DNA of 17,672 bases, from assembly GCA_023260935.1 (NCBI GenBank), contig JALQTL010000412.1, forward strand, positions 1-17,672, in the 5' to 3' direction. Made by a program: the position numbers and the translations under genes. This DNA is from Paracoccaceae bacterium. GTDB lineage: Bacteria; Pseudomonadota; Alphaproteobacteria; Rhodobacterales; Rhodobacteraceae. Positions 5,807 through 14,111 of this stretch are shown in pieces (position 1 is the first letter of the stretch; the number at the start of each line of letters is the position of its first letter). The notes beneath the pieces are model-generated. The model saw only the letters and a program-made list of their open reading frames with translations. It did no database searches and was not told the origin of the DNA.

Positions 5807-6486
5807 AGCCCGGGCCAGACCCCGATGACGGGGCCGTGCAGGTGCCAGACTGCCGCCCAGCCCCCAAGCGCTATGGCCAGCCGGGAAGGTGACGGCAGGC
5901 CCCACGGCCGCCATCTGCCCTGCACCAGCGCTGCAAAGGGCACAAGGCCGGTATGGGCGGTCAGCCTTTGCCATGCGTCGGTGCCCATCAGGCGGCTGCG
6001 GCGTCGCTCCACCATGGGCATCCCGATCAGCGAAAAGGCAAGGAATGGCCCGAACAGCAGGATATGGGCCAGATCGCCATTGGGCAGTAGATGCGCCCCC
6101 GACCATAGCGCCAGCGACCACAGCAGCGGTTGGCGCGTGACACCGGCTATGCCGGGGCGGTCCGGGTTGAAGCCGGTCGCACGGCCTTCGAAGGCAAAGG
6201 GATTGGGGGCGGCGATACCAAAAGCCGCAAGGCCGATGGCCGCGGGCATTGCCACGTTTACCGCCAGCCGGTGCCATTCCGCCTGATCCCAGACGGGCAC
6301 GAAGGGCGCCCGTCCCGCGGCGGCGATCACCCACCAGAGCAGCCCCAGCGACAGAATGGAAAACACCAGCGCATAGCCGCGTGCCCCCAGCCGGGCCACC
6401 AGCGCATCTTTCACGCCAAGCGCTGCGGGAATGCGGTGCGAGCCCAGAAACAGGCTCATGGCAAGGGCGAATTCGATCCAGTCCAT
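5803..6486 (-). CDS. nnrU: NnrU family membrane protein
   Basis: An integral membrane protein of 227 residues with about five or six hydrophobic segments. It starts with MDWIEFALAMSLFLGSHRIPA, whose LFLGSHR segment is typical of NnrU. A second conserved area, FGIAAPNPFAFEGRATGF, is followed by TRQPLLWSLALWSGAHLLPNGD, also a family signature. NnrU-like proteins are linked to nitrite and NO reduction in rhizobia and Rhodobacter; their exact role is not settled. ATG 6486 was chosen because it lies four bases after the norF stop and begins directly at the membrane segment; the longer reading would add a hydrophilic stretch within norF. It is the last gene of the nor operon. Confidence 0.85.
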   Translation of the reverse strand: MDWIEFALAMSLFLGSHRIPAALGVKDALVARLGARGYALVFSILSLGLLWWVIAAAGRAPFVPVWDQAEWHRLAVNVAMPAAIGLAAFGIAAPNPFAFEGRATGFNPDRPGIAGVTRQPLLWSLALWSGAHLLPNGDLAHILLFGPFLAFSLIGMPMVERRRSRLMGTDAWQRLTAHTGLVPFAALVQGRWRPWGLPSPSRLAIALGGWAAVWHLHGPVIGVWPGL

Positions 6487-6490
6487 GCCC

Positions 6491-6748
6491 CTAGACCTGC
6501 CCCGGATCGGCAAGCGCGGCAAGCACCGTCAGGATCACCATGTAGATCGCCAACACCAGCGCGAAGCCCCGGGCTATTCCGGGGGCCTGCGCAAGGCCCA
6601 GATAGCGGTTCAGGATCAGTCGCGCCTTGCCCCAGGCCAGCGTCAGCACCAGAAGCGCCAGCCAGCGCCCCGAAAGACCCGCCGCCGCCACAAGGGTCGA
6701 TGCGGCGGAAAGGGCCAGCAGGGCCAGATAGGCGCGCGTCAGGATCAT
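6491..6748 (-). CDS. norF: NorF, small membrane subunit/accessory protein of the nor operon
   Basis: An 85-residue hydrophobic protein with about three membrane segments (roughly 4-24, 28-40 and 60-80). It contains the SGRWLALLVLTLAWGKARLILNRYLGL pattern seen in NorF and in subunit-IV-like proteins of the haem-copper oxidase superfamily. NorF is needed for full NO reductase activity in Paracoccus but is not part of the purified NorCB complex. Its ATG overlaps the norE stop as ATGA, and nnrU follows after four bases, so all three are likely translated together. Confidence 0.85.
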   Translation of the reverse strand: MILTRAYLALLALSAASTLVAAAGLSGRWLALLVLTLAWGKARLILNRYLGLAQAPGIARGFALVLAIYMVILTVLAALADPGQV

Positions 6749-7323
6749 AGCAGATACACCACCGGAAACAGCAGCACCCAGACAAGATCGACCATATGCC
6801 AGAAGGCCGCCCCCGCCTCGACCGCGCGGGGGGTGGCGATCCAGCCGACCAGTGCCAGAAGCAGGATGCCGGCAGCCACATGGGCGGCGTGAAAGCCGGT
6901 CAGTAGCAAGTGGAAGGTAAAGAAGGCATGGGTTTCAAACCCGATCCCGGCGGCGAAAAGATCATGGTATTCGCTTGCCTTCAGGATCAGGAACAAGACG
7001 CCGAAGGCGGATGCCCCGGCCAGCAATCCGCGCAGGCGCGCAGTCTGTCCCGCCTCGGCCGCGCGCAGGGCAAGGGCGGCCAGCCAGCCCGAGGTGACCA
7101 GCAGCACCGTGTTGATCCCGGCCCCCATGCGGTGCAGGTGCGATTGCGCCTCGGCAAAGCCGGTGGGATCGGTGGCGCGCACGGCCATGAAGGCCAGAAG
7201 GCCCGCGCCAAAGACCAGGAGTTCGGATATGATCAGCACCCACATCATCAGATGGCCCGGCAGGTCGTCAAAGACGCCCCGGGGTTCCCCCGGTGGGACA
7301 GTCCGGGCGGGCGGGGCGGTCAT
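6745..7323 (-). CDS. norE: NorE, cytochrome c oxidase subunit III-like protein
   Basis: A 192-residue membrane protein related to subunit III of haem-copper oxidases. About five transmembrane segments are visible, with the subunit-III-like stretch HAFFTFHLLLTGFHAAHVAAG and the C-terminal AAFWHMVDLVWVLLFPVVYL. A short cytoplasmic N-terminus contains GVFDDLPGHLMMWVLIISE. In Paracoccus NorE and NorF support NO reductase activity or assembly. The ATG at 7323 overlaps the norD stop as ATGA; a longer reading in this frame would run through norD and is not real. The C-terminus overlaps norF the same way. Confidence 0.9.
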   Translation of the reverse strand: MTAPPARTVPPGEPRGVFDDLPGHLMMWVLIISELLVFGAGLLAFMAVRATDPTGFAEAQSHLHRMGAGINTVLLVTSGWLAALALRAAEAGQTARLRGLLAGASAFGVLFLILKASEYHDLFAAGIGFETHAFFTFHLLLTGFHAAHVAAGILLLALVGWIATPRAVEAGAAFWHMVDLVWVLLFPVVYLL

Positions 7324-9275
7324 CCGGTAACAAGCTGGCGATAGATCATCGGCAGCGCCTGTGTCAGACGGTCCGGTTCGGGGATCAGCGCAAAGCCACC
7401 CTGCCCGAAAATACGCGGAAACCACGCCTTGCCATCGCGGTCGACCGTGATGCCAAAGACGGAATGACCGGCCCTGCGGGCCTCTCGCACCGCCATCATG
7501 CTGTCTTCGATACCGTGGCGGCCTTCGTAATGGTCCAGATCGTTGGGCTTTCCATCGGTGATCACCAACAGCAGACGCCGCCGCCGGGCCTGTTCCGACA
7601 GGCCTTTCGACACATGCCGGATGGCTGCCCCCAGCCGGGTGTAATGTCCCGGCCGCAGCGCGGCGATCCTTGCTTCGACCATATCCGACATCGGTTCGCC
7701 GAAATCCTTGGCGCATTGCACGAAGACCCGGTTTCGCTTCAGTGATGAAAAGGCGTGAATGGCGAAATCGTCGCCAATGGCGTTCAGCCCCCAGGACAGC
7801 GCGGCCAGCGCCTCGCGTTCCACCTCGATCACCGACCGGCCGCCGTGGCCGTGGCCCGGAAGGGCGCTTTCGGTAGAGCGTGAAACATCCAGCAGGATCG
7901 ACACGGCCAGATCCCGTTTTTCGGCACGGGTCTGGCGCCAGACGCGGTCTGTGCCATCGCCGCAGGCAAGAAAATCGACCCGCGCCCTTACGGCGCGATC
8001 CGTATCAAGCTCATCGCCATCCGGGTGGCCAGGGGTCGAAATTCGGCTGGGACGCAGAGCCTCGAACTGGCGGCGAACGGCGCGGATACGCGCTTTCGCG
8101 CGCGGGTCGTCCCGAAACTGGGGCGTGGCAGCGCTTGCATCGATCCGGCTGTGAAGAACTCTTGCATGGGCCGGAAGGTAGCTTGCCGTGCGCACATCCC
8201 ATTCAGGGTAGGTGGCGGTGCCTGAAAGCGCCTCGCGCTCCACATCTTCGGGCGCAAGATCAAGGTGCAGTTTCAGTCGGGTGGCGGGGGCCCTGGACAA
8301 TTGCCCAAGCCCGATTTCCTCATGGTCGTCGGCCGCCTTTCTGGCGTCGTCCTGATCGTCATCCTCGACGCGGCGGTTCAGGTTCACGAACTCTGCCCAG
8401 CTGAGGATGGCCTCGAACTTGTGCAGGATGAAACTATCGTTGCGTTCGGCCTGATCGGCCTTGCGGCGGCGGGCGCGGTGGGTGCGGCCTTCGCCTTCTT
8501 CGGCTGTGCCGTCGGTGGCGCGGGTTTCCACGGCCGTTGCAACCGAGGTTTCAAGCGCCCGCAGGTCAGGCCACAGGGCCACCGGGCGGAACGGGCGGTA
8601 GCCGCGCGGCGCAGCCGGGATGGCGGAATAATCGTGGCCATCGATCGCCGCCAGCAGCGCCTTGGCGCGGGCGGACAGCGGGGCGGGATCGCCCAGCAGG
8701 TGCCGGATCACCGCTTCGACCATGGCTTCGGCCTGTGGCAGGGGCGCTGTGCGGCGTTGTGACAGGATGGCAGCGGCCAGATCGGCATAAAGCGCGCGAA
8801 AGCCCGGGGCATCGGCAAGGGTAGCCGTGACCATGTCCTGCGCGGCGGAAAGGGCGGCAAGATCGGCGTGCATCGGATCATCCCGGTGCACAAAACCCCC
8901 CGCGTGGGCGGCCGCCGCAGCCAGCCAGATGTAAAGTGCGGCATTCGCCTCGGCCGCCGGAAAAACGGCCAGGGATTCGGGCAGGCGCAGGGCTGCGCCG
9001 TCAAAGCTGGCGCGCGGGGCCGTTTCGGCCCAGGTGCCCAGCCGACGCATCAGGGAAAGGCGATGGTGGCTGGTCTCCTCGGCCACCGCCTTCAGTTCCA
9101 CGGCCGGATCTCCACCCAGACCGCGAAACAGAACTGCCAGCCGTCCGCCCACCGATGACAGCGGGACACGGGCTCCGTCGTGGACGGGATCAGCGTCCAG
9201 ACGGCTGGCAAAGGCGTGCCACAGTTTCCCGACGGTTTCCTCGGGTTCCCATGGCTCGAATTCGATCCGTGACAT
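7320..9275 (-). CDS. norD: NorD, VWA-domain NO reductase activation protein
   Basis: A 651-residue cytoplasmic protein that works with the AAA+ protein NorQ to activate or assemble NO reductase, probably by helping insert the non-haem iron; this is by analogy with other MoxR/VWA pairs such as CbbQ/CbbO. The long N-terminal part is helical. The C-terminal von Willebrand A domain carries the metal-ion-dependent adhesion site D463-V-S465-R-S467, with T573-D574 (ITDGKPND) as the later MIDAS residues. The ATG at 9275 is favoured because GAGG lies six bases upstream; the in-frame GTG at 9287, overlapping the norQ stop, would add four residues. Length is close to the Paracoccus protein. Confidence 0.95.
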   Translation of the reverse strand: MSRIEFEPWEPEETVGKLWHAFASRLDADPVHDGARVPLSSVGGRLAVLFRGLGGDPAVELKAVAEETSHHRLSLMRRLGTWAETAPRASFDGAALRLPESLAVFPAAEANAALYIWLAAAAAHAGGFVHRDDPMHADLAALSAAQDMVTATLADAPGFRALYADLAAAILSQRRTAPLPQAEAMVEAVIRHLLGDPAPLSARAKALLAAIDGHDYSAIPAAPRGYRPFRPVALWPDLRALETSVATAVETRATDGTAEEGEGRTHRARRRKADQAERNDSFILHKFEAILSWAEFVNLNRRVEDDDQDDARKAADDHEEIGLGQLSRAPATRLKLHLDLAPEDVEREALSGTATYPEWDVRTASYLPAHARVLHSRIDASAATPQFRDDPRAKARIRAVRRQFEALRPSRISTPGHPDGDELDTDRAVRARVDFLACGDGTDRVWRQTRAEKRDLAVSILLDVSRSTESALPGHGHGGRSVIEVEREALAALSWGLNAIGDDFAIHAFSSLKRNRVFVQCAKDFGEPMSDMVEARIAALRPGHYTRLGAAIRHVSKGLSEQARRRRLLLVITDGKPNDLDHYEGRHGIEDSMMAVREARRAGHSVFGITVDRDGKAWFPRIFGQGGFALIPEPDRLTQALPMIYRQLVTG

Positions 9276-9283
9276 GGCCGGCC

Positions 9284-10090
9284 TCACCCGAAAACGGCGG
9301 TCACAAGATCGCGGAGCCCGGCCTTCACATCCGGATCGTCCGTCAAAGGTTCGATCATCGCCGCTTGGATGGCGCGTTCGACGGGCATGCCGCCCGCGAT
9401 CAGCGTGGCGGTATAGACGACAAGACGGGTCGAAACGCCTTCCTCCAGATCCTGCCCCTTCATCGCCCGCAGCTTTCCTGCCAGACGGACAAGGGGTGCC
9501 ACGCGATCTTCGGGCAGGCCGCTTTCATGGGCGACCACCGGAATTTCATGTTCAGGCCGGGGGAAGGTGAATTCCAGCGAAACGAAACGCTGCCGGGTCG
9601 AAGGTTTCAGCGTTTTCAGGATATTCTGATACCCGGGGTTGTAGCTTGCCACCAGCAGGAAGCCGGGGGCGGCCTCCAGCTCCTCGCCGGTGCGGTCGAT
9701 CGGCAGGATGCGGCGATCATCAGTCAACGGGTGCAGAACAACGGTCACGTCCTTGCGGGCCTCCACCACCTCATCCAGATAGCAGATCGCCCCTTCGCGC
9801 ACGGCGCGGGTCAGCGGGCCATCGACCCAGACCGTCTCGCCGCCCTTTAGCAGATAGCGGCCGATCAGGTCGGCGGCCGAAAGGTCATCATGGCAGGCTA
9901 CGGTGTAAAGCGGCCGGCCAAGCTGTGCCGCCATATGGGCCACAAAACGCGTCTTGCCACAGCCTGTCGGGCCCTTCAGCAGGATCGGCAGGTCATTGGC
10001 GGCAGCGGCGGCGAACACGTCACACTCGTCGCCCTGGGGCAGGTAGAAGGGGGCATGTGCCGCCCCCTTCAGGTTACGGGTTCCATCCAT
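9284..10090 (-). CDS. norQ: NorQ, MoxR-type AAA+ ATPase for NO reductase activation
   Basis: A 268-residue AAA+ ATPase of the MoxR/CbbQ group. Walker A is GPTGCGKT at 40-47 and Walker B is ICYLDE with D106-E107; the SYNPGYQ segment is a sensor-like motif of this group. With NorD it is needed to produce active NorCB, probably in metallation of the binuclear centre (inferred from the family). The ATG lies five bases after the norB stop, and GAGGA at that junction serves as ribosome binding site. The downstream norD starts within a few bases of this gene's stop. Upstream extension of the frame would enter norB and is rejected. Confidence 0.95.
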   Translation of the reverse strand: MDGTRNLKGAAHAPFYLPQGDECDVFAAAAANDLPILLKGPTGCGKTRFVAHMAAQLGRPLYTVACHDDLSAADLIGRYLLKGGETVWVDGPLTRAVREGAICYLDEVVEARKDVTVVLHPLTDDRRILPIDRTGEELEAAPGFLLVASYNPGYQNILKTLKPSTRQRFVSLEFTFPRPEHEIPVVAHESGLPEDRVAPLVRLAGKLRAMKGQDLEEGVSTRLVVYTATLIAGGMPVERAIQAAMIEPLTDDPDVKAGLRDLVTAVFG

Positions 10091-10095
10091 CGTCC

Positions 10096-11460
10096 TCACT
10101 CCGCAGGGCTCTGGAGGCCGGGCTCGATCACCTCGCGCCGGGGCATTGTCACGGCATAGATGAACAGGATTGCCCCAAGGACCACGGCGATGCCCGATCC
10201 GAAGCGCATGGCGTAGAAGATCCACAACTGATCCTGCACATCCATGTAGCCTTCGCCCATCACGCGTTGCAGGTGTGTCTGCACCGTGCCGGCGAAGGTC
10301 AGCGTGAAGGTCATGAACACCACGCCACCCGACATCAGCCAGAACGAGGCCATGTTCAGAACCTGGTTATAGGGATCGCGCCCACGCAGGATCGGCATCG
10401 CATAGCTGATGATCGCAAGGTTGAGGCAGACATAAGCGCCGTAGAAGGCAAGGTGGCCGTGCGCCGCGGTGATCTGCGTGCCGTGGGTATAGTAGTTCAC
10501 CCCGTGCAGCGTGTGCAAAAAGCCCCAGACCCCGGCCCCGAAGAAGGCCAGCACCGCGCAGCCCAGCGACCACAGAAGGGCTGCCTTGTTCGGGTGGTCG
10601 CGGCGGCCTTTCCAGACCATCACGAAGGCAAAGGCCATCATCCCGAAGAACGGCACCACTTCCAGCGAAGAAAAGATCGATCCGATCCACTGCCAGTAAC
10701 CCGGCGTGCCGATCCAGTAGTAATGGTGACCGGTGCCAAGGATGCCCGAGAACAGCGCCGTGGCGACAATTACGTAAAGCCATTTTTCCACCACCTCGCG
10801 GTCAACGCCCGTCAGCTTCAGCATCAGGAAGGCAAGGATGGAGGCCATCACCAGTTCCCAGGTGCCTTCGACCCAGAGGTGAACGATGAACCACCAGTAT
10901 TGCTTGTCCAGCGCAAGGTTCGAGGGGTTGTAGAAGGCAAAAAGGAACAAGAGCGCCAGCCCCCAAAGGCCAAGCAGCAGGATGTTGGTGATTGCGGTTT
11001 TCTTGCCCGCGAGCACGGTCATCGAGATGTTGTAAAGAAAGATCAGCGCCGCGACGACGATGCCCACCTTTACCCATCTGGGTTGTTCGATGAATTCGCG
11101 GCCCTCGTTGCCCAGAAGCCAGTTGCCATCAAACAGGTTGAACAGATAGGTCACAACCACGCCGGCCGTGCCGATCACGAAGATGGCGAGCTGAAGATAG
11201 GCCAGCATCGGGGAATGGATCTCGCGCTCCGATTCCTCGGGCACAAGGTAATAGGCGGCGCCGAAGAAGCCCAGCAGAAGCCAGACGACAAGGCTGTTGG
11301 TGTGCAGCATCCGGCCCACGTTGAATGGCAGAAGTTCCGAAAGGAAGTTCGGCTGGATGTAGATATATCCCAGCACAAGCCCCATCGAGACCTGCACGGC
11401 AAACAGCGCCATGGCCACGGCGAAATAGGCCAGCGCGATTTTTTGCGTTTGGTATTTCAT
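10096..11460 (-). CDS. norB: NorB, catalytic subunit of cytochrome bc-type nitric oxide reductase
   Basis: A 454-residue, 12-helix membrane protein that reduces two NO to N2O with electrons from NorC. All haem and iron ligands are visible: H53 (MLHTN) and H336 for low-spin haem b, H334 (AAHGHLAFYG) for haem b3, and H194 (HLWVEGTWE), H245 and H246 (GTGHHYYW) for FeB. E198 is also present, the glutamate that distinguishes NO reductases from oxidases. There is no quinol-oxidase-type N-terminal extension, so this is the cytochrome-c-dependent cNor form, consistent with norC next door. The gap to norC is 12 bases. Length and motifs match the family fully. Confidence 0.98.
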   Translation of the reverse strand: MKYQTQKIALAYFAVAMALFAVQVSMGLVLGYIYIQPNFLSELLPFNVGRMLHTNSLVVWLLLGFFGAAYYLVPEESEREIHSPMLAYLQLAIFVIGTAGVVVTYLFNLFDGNWLLGNEGREFIEQPRWVKVGIVVAALIFLYNISMTVLAGKKTAITNILLLGLWGLALLFLFAFYNPSNLALDKQYWWFIVHLWVEGTWELVMASILAFLMLKLTGVDREVVEKWLYVIVATALFSGILGTGHHYYWIGTPGYWQWIGSIFSSLEVVPFFGMMAFAFVMVWKGRRDHPNKAALLWSLGCAVLAFFGAGVWGFLHTLHGVNYYTHGTQITAAHGHLAFYGAYVCLNLAIISYAMPILRGRDPYNQVLNMASFWLMSGGVVFMTFTLTFAGTVQTHLQRVMGEGYMDVQDQLWIFYAMRFGSGIAVVLGAILFIYAVTMPRREVIEPGLQSPAE

Positions 11461-11472
11461 GATGATCTCTCC

Positions 11473-11925
11473 TCAGCCCGCGTCATTCGGGGGCCAGTCC
11501 TGCGCGCGGATCGTGTTGGTCCACAGCAGGAAATCGGCCAACTGACGATACTCCTCGTCTGTCAGGCCAAAGTTCGGCATCTGGCGCCGGCCTTCGATGC
11601 CCGACGGCATGGCATCCATCCAGCCCTTCAGGGCCTCGAATGCAGCTTGCGGGTCGTCCTGAACGCCCCAGCGGGTCATCACATTGGCCAGCTCGGGGGC
11701 GAAATAGGCGCCTTCGCCCAGAATGGTGTGGCAGTTCACGCAGGCATGTTTTTCCCAGATGTGTTTGCCCGCCGCCACGCTGTCGGTCAGCGTGGCTTTG
11801 TCGGTGGAACTGGTGACGATGTAGTAATGAGAGTGGACCGCGAGGCCCACGAAGATGGCGATGAAGAACAGTGACCCGCCGTAAAAGATATTCCGGGCCA
11901 TGCTCTTGGTCATGACTTCGCGCAT
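11473..11925 (-). CDS. norC: NorC, membrane-anchored cytochrome c subunit of nitric oxide reductase
   Basis: A 150-residue monohaem cytochrome c, held in the membrane by one N-terminal helix (about 12-32), that passes electrons from periplasmic cytochromes to NorB. The haem-binding motif CVNCH is at 62-66, and M116 in RRQMPNF is the likely axial methionine. GEGAYFAPELANVMTRWGVQDDP and the WPPNDAG C-terminus are NorC signatures. The start at 11925 (MREVMTKSMARN) matches the usual NorC N-terminus and has AGGGAAGGA nine bases upstream; the longer frame to 11997 would run into the regulatory box. First gene of the nor operon, under an NNR-type box. Confidence 0.97.
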   Translation of the reverse strand: MREVMTKSMARNIFYGGSLFFIAIFVGLAVHSHYYIVTSSTDKATLTDSVAAGKHIWEKHACVNCHTILGEGAYFAPELANVMTRWGVQDDPQAAFEALKGWMDAMPSGIEGRRQMPNFGLTDEEYRQLADFLLWTNTIRAQDWPPNDAG

Positions 11926-11936
11926 GGCGATCGGTC

Positions 11937-11975
11937 CTTCCCTGAGCGGTTGCAGTAACCCTTCTGTGAGGGAAG
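11937..11975 (-). repeat. Inverted repeat in the norC leader overlapping its ribosome binding site
   Basis: CTTCCCT and AGGGAAG (11937-11943 and 11969-11975) are perfect 7-base arms separated by 25 bases. On the norC strand the second arm is part of the Shine-Dalgarno stretch AGGGAAGGA. A hairpin could hide it, but only if transcription begins upstream of 11975. The predicted start from the regulator box (about 11956) would exclude the first arm. Confidence 0.25.
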
Positions 11976-11990
11976 CCCGCCGCTCCGGCC

Positions 11991-12004
11991 TTAACAAAAG
12001 TCAA
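11991..12004 (-). promoter_or_regulatory. NNR/FNR-type box of the norC promoter
   Basis: The plus strand reads TTAACAAAAGTCAA, which is TTGAC-N4-GTTAA on the norC strand, a good match to the TTGA(T/C)-N4-(A/G)TCAA pattern of FNR/NNR sites. It is centred about 72 bases before the norC ATG. With the usual -41.5 placement transcription would start near 11956. The same 14-mer, with two more shared bases, occurs before nirS at 16236. Nearby E-xx-S-R recognition residues in the 4536 regulator fit. Confidence 0.8.
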
Positions 12005-12021
12005 TCGCGGGGCTGCGACAT

Positions 12022-12912
12022 TCAGGCCAGATGTTCCAGCCGTGCGCCGGGGAATGCGGCAAGGGCCTTTTCGATGGCGGATTGGTCCATCAGGCAGAAG
12101 GCGGTGGAAAGCGCATCTGCCACAGCGGCTTGCGGGGCAGAGACGCAAACTGTCTGCCAGATTGGTGACTGGCCCTGCGGACCAAGGATATGCGGCTGGC
12201 CATCGCCGATGAGGGTGCCCCGCGGGGAAGAGGTGGCCAGCGCCCGGTCGGCCAGCCGGGTGCGCGCCAGCAGGGTGCCATCGGGTCCGGCCATGCCTAT
12301 ATCCCAGCCGCTGCCGGGCGCAGGCGTGCCCAGCGCCGCGATTTCGCCCATGTCGACAATTGCCCGGCCAAATCCGCCCGCGCGCAGCAGGGCCGCGATC
12401 CTGTCGGCCGCCCAGCCCTGTGCCACACCGTTCAGGGTCAGCGCCTGACCGTAATCCAGGCGGATGGCGTGATCTGCCAGATTTACCCGGTCAAAGCCGG
12501 TCACCCTGCGGGCAAGGGGCAGCAGATCCTGACCGCTGCTTCCGGCGGCAACCGCCTGCCACAGGGCCTGCACCGTAGGGTCAAAGGCGCCACCGGTTGC
12601 CTGATGTACCCTGCGGCTCAGGTGCAGGATGGCAGCCATGTCTTCCGCCGGCCAATCCAGCCGGCCATCCCGGTTCAGCCGGGTCAGCGCCGAATCGCGG
12701 TGCAGGCTGAACAGGCCCTCGATCCGGGCAATTTCGCGTTCCACCCGCAGGAACATGCGGCGCGCGGCCAAGGGATCGGCCCCGGCAAGGCGCAAGGACA
12801 GCGCGGCCCCGAAGCCTTGCCCCTGCCACAGGATCATGCCGGGCCCTCCCTTGGCCTGCAATGGGGTGGCAAGGGCCGATGCCGTGATGGCGATGAAGCG
12901 GCGGCGGATCAT
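12022..12912 (-). CDS. nirX: NirX, ApbE-type FAD:protein FMN transferase
   Basis: A 296-residue periplasmic flavin transferase of the ApbE/NosX family, which attaches FMN covalently to threonine in target proteins. The N-terminus MIRRRFIAITASALATPLQA looks like a twin-arginine signal. Family motifs follow: GGAFDPTVQALW (D111 within it), LNGVAQGWAADRIAALL, IVDMGE and ALATSSPRGT. Target: the NosR-like NirI encoded upstream in the same operon has a flavinylation motif at T176. In Paracoccus a NosX-like nirX follows nirI, hence the symbol. Its ATG overlaps the nnrS stop as ATGA. A longer reading in this frame upstream to 13626 crosses nnrS and is spurious. Confidence 0.85.
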   Translation of the reverse strand: MIRRRFIAITASALATPLQAKGGPGMILWQGQGFGAALSLRLAGADPLAARRMFLRVEREIARIEGLFSLHRDSALTRLNRDGRLDWPAEDMAAILHLSRRVHQATGGAFDPTVQALWQAVAAGSSGQDLLPLARRVTGFDRVNLADHAIRLDYGQALTLNGVAQGWAADRIAALLRAGGFGRAIVDMGEIAALGTPAPGSGWDIGMAGPDGTLLARTRLADRALATSSPRGTLIGDGQPHILGPQGQSPIWQTVCVSAPQAAVADALSTAFCLMDQSAIEKALAAFPGARLEHLA

Positions 12913-14111
12913 CGCGCGGGCTTTCCGACAGGGGCGCGCGGCACCCGCGGGCCCAGCAAAACAGGGGTCAGGCAGGCAAGGCACAGTGTGAAGGCCACGA
13001 TCCACAGCCCCCCCGCCGCCAGCACCGCCGGGGTGTAATATTCGGGCAAGGCCGATCCGGTGAACCGCGCCAGTGCCGCCAGCGGGATCAGCGCATAGGC
13101 CAGCGCCACAGGCCCCGGTGCCACCAGCGCCCGGCCGGTATGACCAAGGCTTGCGCGCGACATGATGGCCACAGTCATCCCGCCCACGGCCCCGACCCCC
13201 AGCAGGTGCAGTGCCGCCACCTCCGACCCGATTCCCATATCGGCCAGACCCAGCGCCAGCAGGCCAAGGCCGTTCAGCGCATAGGACAGGTGAAGTGACC
13301 ACAGGATCGGTTTGTTCCACGCCCAAAGCCCGCGCCACAGCGCGACCCGCAGCAGCCCAAGTGCCCCCGCCAGAAGGGCCGTTGCCCCCATCAGCCCGTC
13401 GGGCGCGCCCGCCATATAGCCAAGGGGCTGCGTCAGTGCCGCCACGATCGACAGGGCGGCCAGCGGCATCGGGTTCCACGGCAAGCCGTCCTGTTTGCCC
13501 GACTGCACCATGGCATTCCGGGTGAAGCCCGGCGTCACCCGGCCCCCCAGCACCATGATCAGGGCGCAAAGCGTCAGCAGACCCATCCGCAGCCCGGCCC
13601 ATAGTGAACTGGTAAGCCCCAGCCATTCCAGATGCACCATCAGGTTGGCGGTCCAGAACAGCAACAGCATCGCCAGAAAGATCATTTGCTGCGGCTTTGG
13701 CCGCTTGATCAGCAGCGCAAGGATCTTCAGCCCCAGCAGCGGCAAGAACGCAAGGTCAGCCACGGCCACGGCCAGTGGCGGCAGGCTGCCTGAAAACCAA
13801 AGGGTCAGCCGCCCCGCCGCCCAGACCAGCGCGGCCAGCGCGATGAAGCGATGCGGGGCCGCCTTGGCCCCGGTCCAGTTCGGCACGGCGGTCAGCAGAA
13901 AACCCGCCAGCGCGGCGGCGCCATAACCGAAGATCATCTCATGCGCGTGCCACAGATGCGGCGCGGGCCGTATCGGCATATCGACATCCGCACCCAGCGC
14001 ATGCAGGCCAAGCCAGCCTTCCCAGATCACCATCATCAAGGCCGCAAACAGCACCGCCGCCAGAAAGAAGATGCGGAATCCTTCGGAAAACAGATGTTTC
14101 AGCAAGGTCAT
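12909..14111 (-). CDS. nnrS: NnrS family haem/copper membrane protein
   Basis: A 400-residue polytopic membrane protein (about twelve hydrophobic segments) of the NnrS family, linked to protection from NO stress and dependent on denitrification regulators in other proteobacteria. The signature HLWHAHEMIFGYG is at residues 52-64, with H52, H55, H57 and E58 as likely haem or metal ligands. The paired segments AVPNWTGAK and GRVTPGFTRNAMVQSG are further family marks. It starts at ATG 14111, overlapping the nirI stop (ATGA), and ends overlapping the nirX start (ATGA). It is therefore embedded between a NosR-like protein and its flavin transferase. Confidence 0.9.
   Translation of the reverse strand: MTLLKHLFSEGFRIFFLAAVLFAALMMVIWEGWLGLHALGADVDMPIRPAPHLWHAHEMIFGYGAAALAGFLLTAVPNWTGAKAAPHRFIALAALVWAAGRLTLWFSGSLPPLAVAVADLAFLPLLGLKILALLIKRPKPQQMIFLAMLLLFWTANLMVHLEWLGLTSSLWAGLRMGLLTLCALIMVLGGRVTPGFTRNAMVQSGKQDGLPWNPMPLAALSIVAALTQPLGYMAGAPDGLMGATALLAGALGLLRVALWRGLWAWNKPILWSLHLSYALNGLGLLALGLADMGIGSEVAALHLLGVGAVGGMTVAIMSRASLGHTGRALVAPGPVALAYALIPLAALARFTGSALPEYYTPAVLAAGGLWIVAFTLCLACLTPVLLGPRVPRAPVGKPAR

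Noticed and set aside
5820..5833. CCCCG-atga-CGGGG hairpin near the nor/DUF4202 convergent junction
   Set aside because: The stem is only five bases with no T-run, and it lies inside the nnrU coding region. It is not convincing as a terminator.
5195..6334. Long minus-strand open frame spanning the DUF4202 gene and the nnrU end
   Set aside because: Overlaps nnrU in another frame and the DUF4202 gene antisense. No family pattern was seen.
9646..11874. A 742-codon open frame on the plus strand opposite norQ, norB and norC
   Set aside because: It lies antisense to well-supported genes and has low-complexity composition rich in His, Arg, Gln and Pro. It has no recognisable domain. It is an effect of high GC on the complementary frame.
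12913..13626. N-terminal extension of the nirX frame, which might be read as a fusion protein
   Set aside because: This part is the shifted frame of nnrS and is glycine-rich nonsense. The ApbE family begins at the Tat-like MIRRR start at 12912.
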